In this document: positions 1 through 5,977 of the stretch, piece by piece | Position numbering within the stretch: the stretch's first letter is position 1 | Layout of the letters: the number at the start of each line of letters is the position of its first letter | Assembly: GCA_021151605.1 (NCBI GenBank) | Contig: JAGKWZ010000274.1 | Coordinates: 1-7,818 of the forward strand | DNA: 7,818 nt | Source of the DNA: Verrucomicrobiaceae bacterium | GTDB taxonomy: Bacteria > Verrucomicrobiota > Verrucomicrobiia > Verrucomicrobiales > Verrucomicrobiaceae | Direction: 5' to 3' | The notes under the pieces: model-generated | The model's database searches: none | Told to the model about the DNA's origin: nothing | What the model saw: the letters and a program-made list of their open reading frames with translations, nothing else | Position numbers and translations under genes: made by a program

Positions 1-253
1 CATATACTGGATTGAGCTTTTGGTAGGTTTTACTCCACTTCAAAGCGAGGTCACGATACTTCTTGTCGTTGGGTTGGAGAAAGGGCGGGTATAACCGCGT
101 CTGGCATGGAAATCAACCCTTGGATATAGCGGGACTACGCGCCAATCTTGTCACGCGGGGTTGATAGCACCTTCATTCTCCATAGAGGGTAAGGCTAAAC
201 GGGGGAAGAATTAATGGGTAAGAGAACGCCGTCGGGCCTCGTAGTGAGAGGCT
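1..253. other. Leader region without a convincing gene
   Basis: No complete open reading frame with gene-like character was found here on either strand. The stretch is visibly less GC-rich than the genes that follow. It presumably carries the promoter and 5' leader of the DUF1501 gene, but no good -35/-10 pair could be found: TTGATA at 161-166 resembles a -35 box but has no matching -10 box at normal spacing. A purine-rich GGGGGAAG at 201-208 lies just upstream of an ATG at 214 that is out of frame with the DUF1501 gene. The left end may hold a gene fragment on the minus strand, listed separately. Confidence 0.6.
2..112 (-). pseudogene. Possible gene fragment, unidentified, running off the left edge
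   Basis: The minus strand is open for 37 codons from a TGA stop at 113-115 to the window edge. The translation has protein-like composition (it includes QPNDKKYRDLALKW), with charged, aromatic and helix-forming residues. There is no ATG, GTG or TTG near the start of the open stretch; the first candidate, a TTG, is 24 codons in. An ATG at 105-107 is in a different frame. If real, it is the 5' part of a gene whose beginning has been lost or shifted out of frame. An open stretch this short can easily arise by chance, and the family is not recognised. Confidence 0.15.
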
Positions 254-1690
254 ATGTCGCCCCATCATCCAGCGACCCGTCGCGATGTTTTACAAGCCGG
301 AGCCATCAGTCTCCTTGGGCTAGGGATGAATCATCTCACAAGCCTTCGCGCACTAGCAGCACCAGGTTCTGCACCTACACCGAGAGCAAAGTCGGTCATC
401 TATATCTTTCTTTCGGGAGGACTGGCTCAGCAGGAGAGCTTTGATTTGAAGCCTGATGCTCCGATGGAGGTGCGCGGAGAGTTTAAGCCGATCCGCACCC
501 GGACACCGGGCACTCATATTTGCGAGCATCTTCCCAAATTAGCGCAGATCTCGGAAAAGTGGTCTTTGGTCAGGTCTCTGACGCATGGGAACAGTGACCA
601 CTCTCAGGGGCATCATGTGATGCTGACGGGGAGAACCGATATTCCGATTGGTTTTGATCCTTCTAAGCCAAAGAAATCAGACCACCCGAGCATGGCGGCG
701 CTGGCCACGGCTTTGCTGCCGAGGAAAAAGGACAATCTGCCACCTGCCATCGTTCTACCTGATAAACTGGTGCATCGCACTGGTCGGACGCTCGCCGGGC
801 AGTTTGGCGGAACTCTTGGTTCGCAGCACGATCCATGGTTTTTGGAGATGTCTCCCTATCACCCGAATCACTACGGGGCGTTTCCAGAGTATCTCTTCCA
901 CCATGAGCGTGGCTTTGAGAAGGATGAGGCTCTGAAATTCCGCGCACCGCATCTTTCCCTACCGCAGGGGCTGACGCTGGACCGGGTGATGGATCGTGTC
1001 TCACTGCGGAACTCGCTGGAAGATCAGACGGAAAACCTCACCGCTTTGGCTGAGGACACCTCTTTTGATACCTATCGACAGGCGGCGGTCTCGCTGCTCG
1101 GGAATCACCAAGTCCATGAGGCCTTCAGTTTGGATAAAGTGGACCCTAAGATGCTCGACCGCTACGGGCGGCATAGCTTCGGATGGAGCCTGCTAATGGC
1201 TCGTCGGTTGCTGGAGAGCGGTGTGCGCATGATCCAGGTGAATCTGGGAAACAACGAGACCTGGGACACGCATCAGGCGGCCTGGAAGAATCTGAAAGGC
1301 TATCTCCTGCCGCCGATGGATCAGGCGGTGAGTGCCTTGATTGAGGATTTGGACGCCAGCGGTCTTCTGGATGAGACCCTCATCGTGATGGGCAGCGAGT
1401 TTGGCCGCACGCCGAGGATTTCCGCGATCTCAAAAACGGCCCTGCCTGGGCGTGATCATTGGGGCCATGTGCAGAGTCTTCTGCTCGCTGGTGGTGGGGT
1501 GAAGGGCGGACGCGTGATCGGCAGCACTGACAAGATCGCCGGCTACCCCACTAGCGATCCACAGACGCCAGAAAATCTCGCCGCGACGATCTATGAGGCG
1601 CTGGGGCTGCCGCGAGAGTTGATGTGGCATGACTTCACCGGTCGGCCCCATCCGCTTTACATGGGCTCGCCGATATCGGGATTGATGTGA
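254..1690 (+). CDS. DUF1501 family protein with twin-arginine-type leader
   Basis: This 478-residue protein belongs to the DUF1501 family, distantly related to the alkaline phosphatase/sulfatase fold and abundant in Verrucomicrobia and Planctomycetes; its biochemical activity is not established. Residues 7-36 form a Tat-like leader: TRRDVL at 8-13, a hydrophobic stretch from 15 to 24, then small residues near 33-37. This suggests folded export. Family blocks follow in order: SGGLAQQESFD (54-64), GEFKPI (75-80), ICEHLP (89-94), SDHSQGHHVMLTG (114-126), NNETWDTH (333-340), GSEFGRTPR (380-388), GRDHW (399-403) and AGGGVKGGRVIG (412-423). The length is normal and both ends are intact. The start is fixed by an in-frame stop at 245-247 and by GAGAGG just before the ATG, although the spacing is very short. 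Family members often sit beside DUF1549/DUF1553 cytochrome genes, but none is visible here. The family assignment is firm; the function is not. Confidence 0.93.
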   Translation: MSPHHPATRRDVLQAGAISLLGLGMNHLTSLRALAAPGSAPTPRAKSVIYIFLSGGLAQQESFDLKPDAPMEVRGEFKPIRTRTPGTHICEHLPKLAQISEKWSLVRSLTHGNSDHSQGHHVMLTGRTDIPIGFDPSKPKKSDHPSMAALATALLPRKKDNLPPAIVLPDKLVHRTGRTLAGQFGGTLGSQHDPWFLEMSPYHPNHYGAFPEYLFHHERGFEKDEALKFRAPHLSLPQGLTLDRVMDRVSLRNSLEDQTENLTALAEDTSFDTYRQAAVSLLGNHQVHEAFSLDKVDPKMLDRYGRHSFGWSLLMARRLLESGVRMIQVNLGNNETWDTHQAAWKNLKGYLLPPMDQAVSALIEDLDASGLLDETLIVMGSEFGRTPRISAISKTALPGRDHWGHVQSLLLAGGGVKGGRVIGSTDKIAGYPTSDPQTPENLAATIYEALGLPRELMWHDFTGRPHPLYMGSPISGLM

Positions 1691-1694
1691 TCCT

Positions 1695-1711
1695 CCGTCG
1701 GTGAGGGACGG
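1695..1711 (+). other. Small hairpin after the DUF1501 gene
   Basis: CCGTC at 1695-1699 can pair with GACGG at 1707-1711 around a 7-base loop, five bases after the DUF1501 stop codon. There is no T-rich tract after it, so it is not a classical intrinsic terminator. It could slow 3' decay of the message, or be chance. Confidence 0.2.
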
Positions 1712-1754
1712 ACGAGGCAATATCCAGCCAGCTCAGAGCGTTTAGCGTGGTCTT

Positions 1755-2192
1755 ATGACTCGCTCTCTTCTCCTCATTATCGCTGCGGCCTTGCTTTCCT
1801 CCTGCTCCCAGACTTTTCATCGCGAATGGAGGGCCGCATTGAAACAGGGGCCGAAACCAGGTGTCGAGGGAGCTTGGCAGGGAACCTGGAAAAGCGATGT
1901 GAATGGTCATCATGGACGCCTCCGAGCCGTGGTGGGGCCGGTGAAGAATGCCGAGGGTGATCATGCCTTCCGCTACCATGCCACCTGGGCGAACATCCTG
2001 AGCGGCTCCTATCTGGCCGATCATCGCGTGAAGGACGGCAAGGGCAGCAGCACTTTTACAGGACAGCATGACATGCCAGGCTGGGCTGGTGGGCGCTACA
2101 CCTACTGCGGGACGGTGAAGGGAGATGAGTTCAGCGCTTGTTACCAGTGCTCTAAGGACAAGGGCACCTTCCAGATGAAGCGTGTGAAGTAA
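1755..2192 (+). CDS. Small lipoprotein of unknown function
   Basis: This is a 145-residue predicted lipoprotein. A positively charged start (MTR) is followed by the hydrophobic run LLLIIAAALL and the lipobox LSSC, with the lipidated cysteine at residue 17, so the mature protein should be membrane-anchored in the envelope. The mature part begins with a short charged segment, then a glycine- and tryptophan-rich, probably beta-stranded domain (GAWQGTW at 39-45, TWANILSGSY at 77-86). It contains C118 and a CYQC pair (C129, C132) near the C-terminus, which might form a disulfide or bind a metal. The gene begins 64 bases after the DUF1501 gene on the same strand and could be co-transcribed with it. 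No Shine-Dalgarno sequence is seen before the ATG. I do not recognise the family and assign no function. The convergent aminotransferase gene ends only 10 bases beyond its stop. Confidence 0.78.
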   Translation: MTRSLLLIIAAALLSSCSQTFHREWRAALKQGPKPGVEGAWQGTWKSDVNGHHGRLRAVVGPVKNAEGDHAFRYHATWANILSGSYLADHRVKDGKGSSTFTGQHDMPGWAGGRYTYCGTVKGDEFSACYQCSKDKGTFQMKRVK

Positions 2193-2202
2193 CAGCCACG
2201 AA

Positions 2203-3390
2203 TCAGCCCACCCACTCTGCGATTCCTGCGATAACTTCGAGGCGTTGCTCCTCGGTAAGTTCACCGTAAATCGGAATGCTCATGACCTCGCTGGCGAGGC
2301 GATGCGAGATCTCACAGCCAGTGCGAGAGGTCTCTGGTAGATCGGCAAAGCATTGCTGTTGATCCAGGGTGACGGGGTAATAGACCTCGCAGCCGATCTT
2401 TTTGGCCGTGAGATGATCGCGGAGAGCATCGCGCTTTCCGCCGAGCACACGCAGCGTGTATTGATTCCAAATGTGGTCATTATGCGCGTAGGCCACGGGC
2501 AGCACGATCTTGGCATTTTGCGCCGCGAGCCAGGTGTCCTGGGCGGTGACGCATTTGCAGTGGGCCGGATCTGCCTGGACCACGCCGGGCAGCTTTAGCA
2601 GCTCAGTGGTGTAGTGTGCGGCATTGCGCTGACGGTCGGCGGTGTATTGAGCGTAGCGCTTCACTTTCACGCTGAGCATGGCGCACTGGAGGGTGTCCAT
2701 GCGAAAATTGGCACCCACATAGTGATGGTAATATTTTGGCTTCGCTCCGTGATTGCGCAGCACTTTGGCGAAGTCTGCCAGCTCGTCGTCATTCGTCACC
2801 AAGGCACCGCCATCGCCGAAGCCGCCGAGGTTCTTGCTGGGGAAGAAGCTGTAAGTGCCGAAGTCGCCCATCGTTCCCGACTGGCGGCCTTTGTATTGGG
2901 AGCCGATGGACTGCGCGGCGTCCTCGACCACCCGGAGCCCGTGCTCTTTGGCCAAAGCCAGGATTGGGTCCATGTCGGCGCATTGACCGAAGAGATGCAC
3001 AGGGATGATGGCCTTCGTCTTCGAGGTGATCTTCGCCCGGGCGTCATTCACATCCAGGTTGAAGCAGATCGGGCAAATGTCCGTAAACACCGGCACAGCA
3101 CCGAGGCGTGACACAGCCCCCGCCGTGGCAAAGAAGGTGAAGGCCGGGCAGAGCACCTCATCACCAGGCTGGATTTTCAGCGCCATGAGTGCGAGCAGCA
3201 GCGCATCTGTGCCGGAAGAGACGGACAGCGCATGCTTCGCTCCAGTCATCGCCGCGATCTCCTTTTCAAAAGTCTCCATCTCCGGTCCCATGATGAAGCG
3301 TCCATGCTTCAGCACCTGATTAAAGGCGGCCTGGAGTTCGGATTCGAGAGGGTGGTTCTGGGCGTTGACGTCGAGGAGTGGGACGGGCAT
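2203..3390 (-). CDS. DegT/DnrJ/EryC1/StrS family sugar aminotransferase
   Basis: This PLP-dependent enzyme of 395 residues belongs to the family that transfers an amino group, usually from glutamate, to a keto group on a nucleotide-activated sugar, giving amino sugars for surface glycans. It acts in the cytoplasm. Numbered from the ATG at 3390, visible blocks are PLLDVNAQ (4-11), GPEMETFE (35-42), SSGTDALLLAL (58-68), PAFTFFATAG (92-101), VEDAAQSIG (155-163) and SFFPSKNLG (181-189). K186 in the last block is the expected PLP-binding lysine and the aspartate of VEDAAQ the expected partner of the pyridine nitrogen. An ATG at 3429 would add 13 residues, but the family's usual start (PVPLLD) favours 3390; neither start has a Shine-Dalgarno sequence. 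Between LPGVV and IWNQY the protein carries about 23 residues more than typical members. The exact sugar and the keto position (C3 or C4) cannot be read from the sequence. Confidence 0.95.
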   Translation of the reverse strand: MPVPLLDVNAQNHPLESELQAAFNQVLKHGRFIMGPEMETFEKEIAAMTGAKHALSVSSGTDALLLALMALKIQPGDEVLCPAFTFFATAGAVSRLGAVPVFTDICPICFNLDVNDARAKITSKTKAIIPVHLFGQCADMDPILALAKEHGLRVVEDAAQSIGSQYKGRQSGTMGDFGTYSFFPSKNLGGFGDGGALVTNDDELADFAKVLRNHGAKPKYYHHYVGANFRMDTLQCAMLSVKVKRYAQYTADRQRNAAHYTTELLKLPGVVQADPAHCKCVTAQDTWLAAQNAKIVLPVAYAHNDHIWNQYTLRVLGGKRDALRDHLTAKKIGCEVYYPVTLDQQQCFADLPETSRTGCEISHRLASEVMSIPIYGELTEEQRLEVIAGIAEWVG

Positions 3391-3481
3391 GGGGAAGGGG
3401 CGAATCTTTGAATGACGAATGCAGATCATGCCAGCGATTCCTCAAGGGACATCTGGCCTTGGAACTGCTTTAAGCGACTGG
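3391..3481. promoter_or_regulatory. Divergent intergenic region
   Basis: With the preferred starts, these 91 bases separate the head-to-head aminotransferase and DUF2490 genes and should contain promoters for both. No convincing sigma-70 boxes are visible. A partial sigma-54-like pattern, TGGC at 3454-3457 and TGCT at 3466-3469 with correct spacing, points towards the plus-strand gene but lacks several consensus bases and lies too close to the start codon to be persuasive. The region is inferred from gene arrangement rather than from a recognised motif. Confidence 0.35.
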
Positions 3482-4132
3482 ATGCGAACACTCCCGAGGC
3501 TCCTTGGCCTGATTTTCCTCCTCCAGACCCCCGTTTACGCGGATGAATGGTGGGCTTGGGCGTGGCTGGAGTTCTGGCAAAAGCCTGGGAGCAGTGCTGG
3601 TGTCTTTTTGGCAAATCGTGAGGACACAGAGGATGGGCCATACACCCAGCTCGTGAGCCCGAGGTTTAAGCAGGAGCTTCTTCCTTGGTTGGACTCGGGG
3701 ATGGGGCTGTCCGTGCTGAATCTGGAAAACACGGTCTCGAACGAGCGTCACTGGCAACTTCGCCCAGAGCTGGAACTCAACCCGCATTTCGAAGTCAGTA
3801 AGCATCTGCGGATCGACTGGCGGAACCGCATGGAGTGGCCCTGGAATGAAGAGGAGTCGTTAAAGGCGGGCCGCTTCCGTCACAGGGTTCAGCTTGGGTG
3901 GACCCTGCCTCACGCGATTGGTCCGTGGACGCGTCTGTTTGTCAGCAACGAGTGGCTCGTGAACGTGGATCGGGGCCAGTGTACGGAGAACCGTTTGGTG
4001 CCACTCGGCCTGACTTTCAAAACAAGCAGCCATACCGATCTCGATGTCTTCTACATGATCGACTCCGTTATGCCCAAGGAGACATGGATTCACGAATCGG
4101 TGATCGGCACCTATCTTCGGGTAAGGTTTTGA
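3482..4132 (+). CDS. DUF2490-type outer-membrane beta-barrel protein
   Basis: From the ATG at 3482 this encodes 216 residues. The first 20 form a clear Sec signal peptide: MRTLPR, a leucine-rich core, then PVYA with cleavage likely before DEWW. The mature part alternates hydrophobic and polar residues, as expected for amphipathic beta strands (LRIDWRNRMEW, HRVQLGWTL, TRLFVSNEWLV, TDLDVFYMID), and ends in phenylalanine after LRVRF, the usual outer-membrane protein signature. The pattern matches DUF2490 proteins, predicted barrels of unknown function. An upstream in-frame ATG at 3419 would add 21 residues ahead of the signal peptide and make the gene overlap its divergent neighbour, so it is less likely. 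The gene converges on the glycosyltransferase gene with only 4 bases between stop codons. A role in surface glycan handling is possible from position only. Confidence 0.8.
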   Translation: MRTLPRLLGLIFLLQTPVYADEWWAWAWLEFWQKPGSSAGVFLANREDTEDGPYTQLVSPRFKQELLPWLDSGMGLSVLNLENTVSNERHWQLRPELELNPHFEVSKHLRIDWRNRMEWPWNEEESLKAGRFRHRVQLGWTLPHAIGPWTRLFVSNEWLVNVDRGQCTENRLVPLGLTFKTSSHTDLDVFYMIDSVMPKETWIHESVIGTYLRVRF

Positions 4133-4136
4133 GGGC

Positions 4137-5096
4137 TCAATTGAGGATGCCGGGCTCGTCTGCGATCAGAGACTCACAGGTTTGGAGGAAGACCTCTGGC
4201 GTTACATGCGCAGTCGATGGCGGACGCTCCTGAGTGCAGTCAAAGGCACTCACGGCGCGGTGTCTGGGCGTGGGCCAGTGCCAGCGCAGGGGGAAGACAT
4301 GACCAAACAGGGTGACTACGGGCACCGACATTGCTTGGGCGATGTGGGAAGCCGAGCCATCCACACAAAGGACCATCCTCGCCCGTGAAAGGGCGTGAAT
4401 GTACTCCCGCATTGATGTCCGCCCGGAGATGTCCGTGACCTGAGTGCCCAGTCGGCTGGCGATGTCATGGCAGTGGGCGCGTTCCGCCTCCGATCCGCCT
4501 CCGGTCAGCACCCAGTTCCGCACACCTCGGGTGGAGAGGGCTTTCACGACCTCGACCCAGGAGGCAGACTGCCAATACTTAGACGGCCAGGCCGCCGTGG
4601 GGTTGATCAGAATATAGGGTGCCTCGGGCAGCCCGGTGTGACGCCAGTCATCCGGCGGCCTTTGGAGTTCTGGCGGGGCAAACTGAGCCAGATCTCCCCC
4701 GGCAGCCCGCCAGAAATAGTGCGCCCAATATTCCCCCGGAGTGTGGACCGCGACCAACTCATCAAAGACGAAACGATACCACCAGCGGTTGTTTTTGGGT
4801 TGGCTGAGGAACATGTGTTTCCGCCGGGACTTCAGTCGGAGGCTGCGCATAGCCGCCCGTGAACTCCAGTTGGCGGTCCACGATTCCAGGTAGGTTCCAT
4901 CCTCCGCTCCTGGCACGCAGGCGTGGGGCATCAGTTCCACCATCGGGAAAAAGGCGGGATTGACGTGCATTGCCACTTTGCCGCCGGTTCGGCCACCGAT
5001 GAGCCGGCTCAGCGGCTCCAGGAGCAGGACATCGCCTAGTTGCTTGTCGCTCAGGATGGCCGCTTTGGGCTGGCACAGCCGTTTGGGCTCAGTCAT
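4137..5096 (-). CDS. Glycosyltransferase family 9 (ADP-heptose:LPS heptosyltransferase-like)
   Basis: This 319-residue protein has the GT9 pattern of two Rossmann-like domains. Family members are cytoplasmic or membrane-associated and transfer heptose or another sugar from a nucleotide donor onto the LPS core or a related acceptor. Visible blocks are GDVLLLEPLSRLIG (21-34) in the N-terminal domain, ILINPTAAWPSKYW (162-175) opening the donor-binding domain, VLTGGGSEAE (196-205), DISGRTSMREYIHALSRA (222-239) and CVDGSASHIAQAMSVPVVTLFG (244-265). The last block normally reads D-S/T-G-P-x-H; here it is DGSASH, keeping D246 and H251. The gene starts inside the end of the FkbM gene with an 8-base overlap (ATGACTGA) and a pyrimidine-rich sequence in place of a Shine-Dalgarno, which suggests translational coupling. 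The family is firm; heptose as the transferred sugar is not shown. Confidence 0.92.
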   Translation of the reverse strand: MTEPKRLCQPKAAILSDKQLGDVLLLEPLSRLIGGRTGGKVAMHVNPAFFPMVELMPHACVPGAEDGTYLESWTANWSSRAAMRSLRLKSRRKHMFLSQPKNNRWWYRFVFDELVAVHTPGEYWAHYFWRAAGGDLAQFAPPELQRPPDDWRHTGLPEAPYILINPTAAWPSKYWQSASWVEVVKALSTRGVRNWVLTGGGSEAERAHCHDIASRLGTQVTDISGRTSMREYIHALSRARMVLCVDGSASHIAQAMSVPVVTLFGHVFPLRWHWPTPRHRAVSAFDCTQERPPSTAHVTPEVFLQTCESLIADEPGILN

Positions 5097-5847
5097 GCGT
5101 GCGAAGGAAGAGAGCGTTTTTGTATTTCCCAGCAGGGCGTTCCATCACGCATTGGAAGCCCAGGCTTTGCAGATGGCTCTCAAAGGCATCCCAGGTGCCA
5201 TCGAACCCATGCCATTCCACGAGCAGGGCTCTGGCTTTCTGCACTTGATCCGCCCATTCACGCACGAGCAGTTCCTCACCGCCCTCGATGTCGCATTTGA
5301 TCAGGTCCAGGCCGTCTGGAAAGTGGGAACGCATGAGGTCTTCCAGGTTCACCCCTGATACCTGCACCGCCCGGGCATGTTTCACCCGGTGCTGCGCGGA
5401 GGATTCAGCGGAAGCCGGTGCCACATAAAAGGTGCCCGACTCGGTGCTACGACCGCCGATAAGGCCGGTGATGAAGGTGGGCTCCACCCCTGCGCCACTC
5501 TCTTGGAGGACAGCTTTGGCACGAGCCACCGCTTGGGCATTGGCATCCACCAGCACCAGTTTAGGCGGAGGTGCCTTCGCCTCTAGGATGCGTGATCGGT
5601 TGAGGATCTGCACGGCGAAGAATCCACTGTTGCAGCCTAGGTCGAGGACCGTTTTTGGAGCTGGCAACCGGTCGAGGAAGTCATCGTATTCCTGCTGGAT
5701 GAAAATCTCCCGGAAGGTGGCCATCTCATGCCGGTTGGCCACGGGCACCTCCAGCCCCGAACGCAGGCGGAAACGCATGTCGGACCAGGCAAAGCAGCGC
5801 CACATCAGAGACTTGGCGAGCCTGCGGGGACTGAAGTTGATTTTCAT
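5089..5847 (-). CDS. FkbM family SAM-dependent methyltransferase
   Basis: This 252-residue protein belongs to the FkbM group of class I methyltransferases, which typically O-methylate sugars or other hydroxylated products and often occur in polysaccharide clusters. The SAM-binding motif I is VLDLGCNSGFF (67-77), the acidic end of strand 2 is LVDAN (99-103) with D101, and the FkbM block DLIKCDIEGGEELLV lies at 181-195. The end, KYKNALFLR (241-249), is also typical. The ATG at 5847 gives a natural length; no Shine-Dalgarno sequence precedes it, but a perfect inverted repeat lies 24 bases upstream. It overlaps the downstream GT9 gene by 8 bases, so the two are almost certainly one transcript and probably act on the same glycan. 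The acyltransferase gene lies upstream after a 130-base gap, in the same orientation. The acceptor is unknown. Confidence 0.94.
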   Translation of the reverse strand: MKINFSPRRLAKSLMWRCFAWSDMRFRLRSGLEVPVANRHEMATFREIFIQQEYDDFLDRLPAPKTVLDLGCNSGFFAVQILNRSRILEAKAPPPKLVLVDANAQAVARAKAVLQESGAGVEPTFITGLIGGRSTESGTFYVAPASAESSAQHRVKHARAVQVSGVNLEDLMRSHFPDGLDLIKCDIEGGEELLVREWADQVQKARALLVEWHGFDGTWDAFESHLQSLGFQCVMERPAGKYKNALFLRTHD

Positions 5848-5870
5848 GGGGCAAAGTGGGCATGGACTGA

Positions 5871-5886
5871 TGGCACGGCGGTGCCA
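5871..5886 (-). promoter_or_regulatory. Perfect inverted repeat in the leader of the FkbM gene
   Basis: TGGCAC at 5871-5876 and GTGCCA at 5881-5886 form a perfect 6-base inverted repeat around GGCG, 24 bases before the FkbM start codon. It could be a hairpin in the 5' leader of the FkbM-GT9 message or a small operator. It is not followed by a T tract on either strand. Further upstream, TTGACG (5956-5961, minus strand) resembles a -35 box, but the matching -10 position is poor. Confidence 0.3.
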
Positions 5887-5977
5887 GCAGCGCTGAATTC
5901 GCCAGGCAAAGGAACCTATTGCGAAGAAGGCCGTACTTCCAGGCCATCACCGCCGCGTCAAGAATTCATCCAGGGGG

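Noticed and set aside
414..448. SGGLAQQESFD in the DUF1501 protein in place of the more familiar GGPSHxDxFD
   Set aside because: A GGLAQ/GGLSQ-type version of this block is, from memory, an ordinary subfamily variant in PVC bacteria, so it is not evidence of lost function.
1635..2264. Minus-strand open frame of 209 codons across the lipoprotein gene
   Set aside because: The opposite strand encodes a lipoprotein with a clear signal and lipobox, while this translation shows no family motif and spans three annotated features.
2614..3111. Long plus-strand open frame of 165 codons inside the aminotransferase gene
   Set aside because: It lies wholly opposite a well-conserved gene, has no recognisable domain, and is an expected by-product of GC-rich codon use.
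3454..3469. Sigma-54-like promoter (TGGC...TGCT) before the DUF2490 gene
   Set aside because: Only the GG and GC core with correct spacing matches; the ACG and first T of the consensus are missing, and transcription would begin almost at the start codon.
5923..5951. Possible terminator for the acyltransferase gene (GGCC pairs around nine bases, then TTCTT)
   Set aside because: The stem is only four bases and the T tract is interrupted; it is too weak to call.
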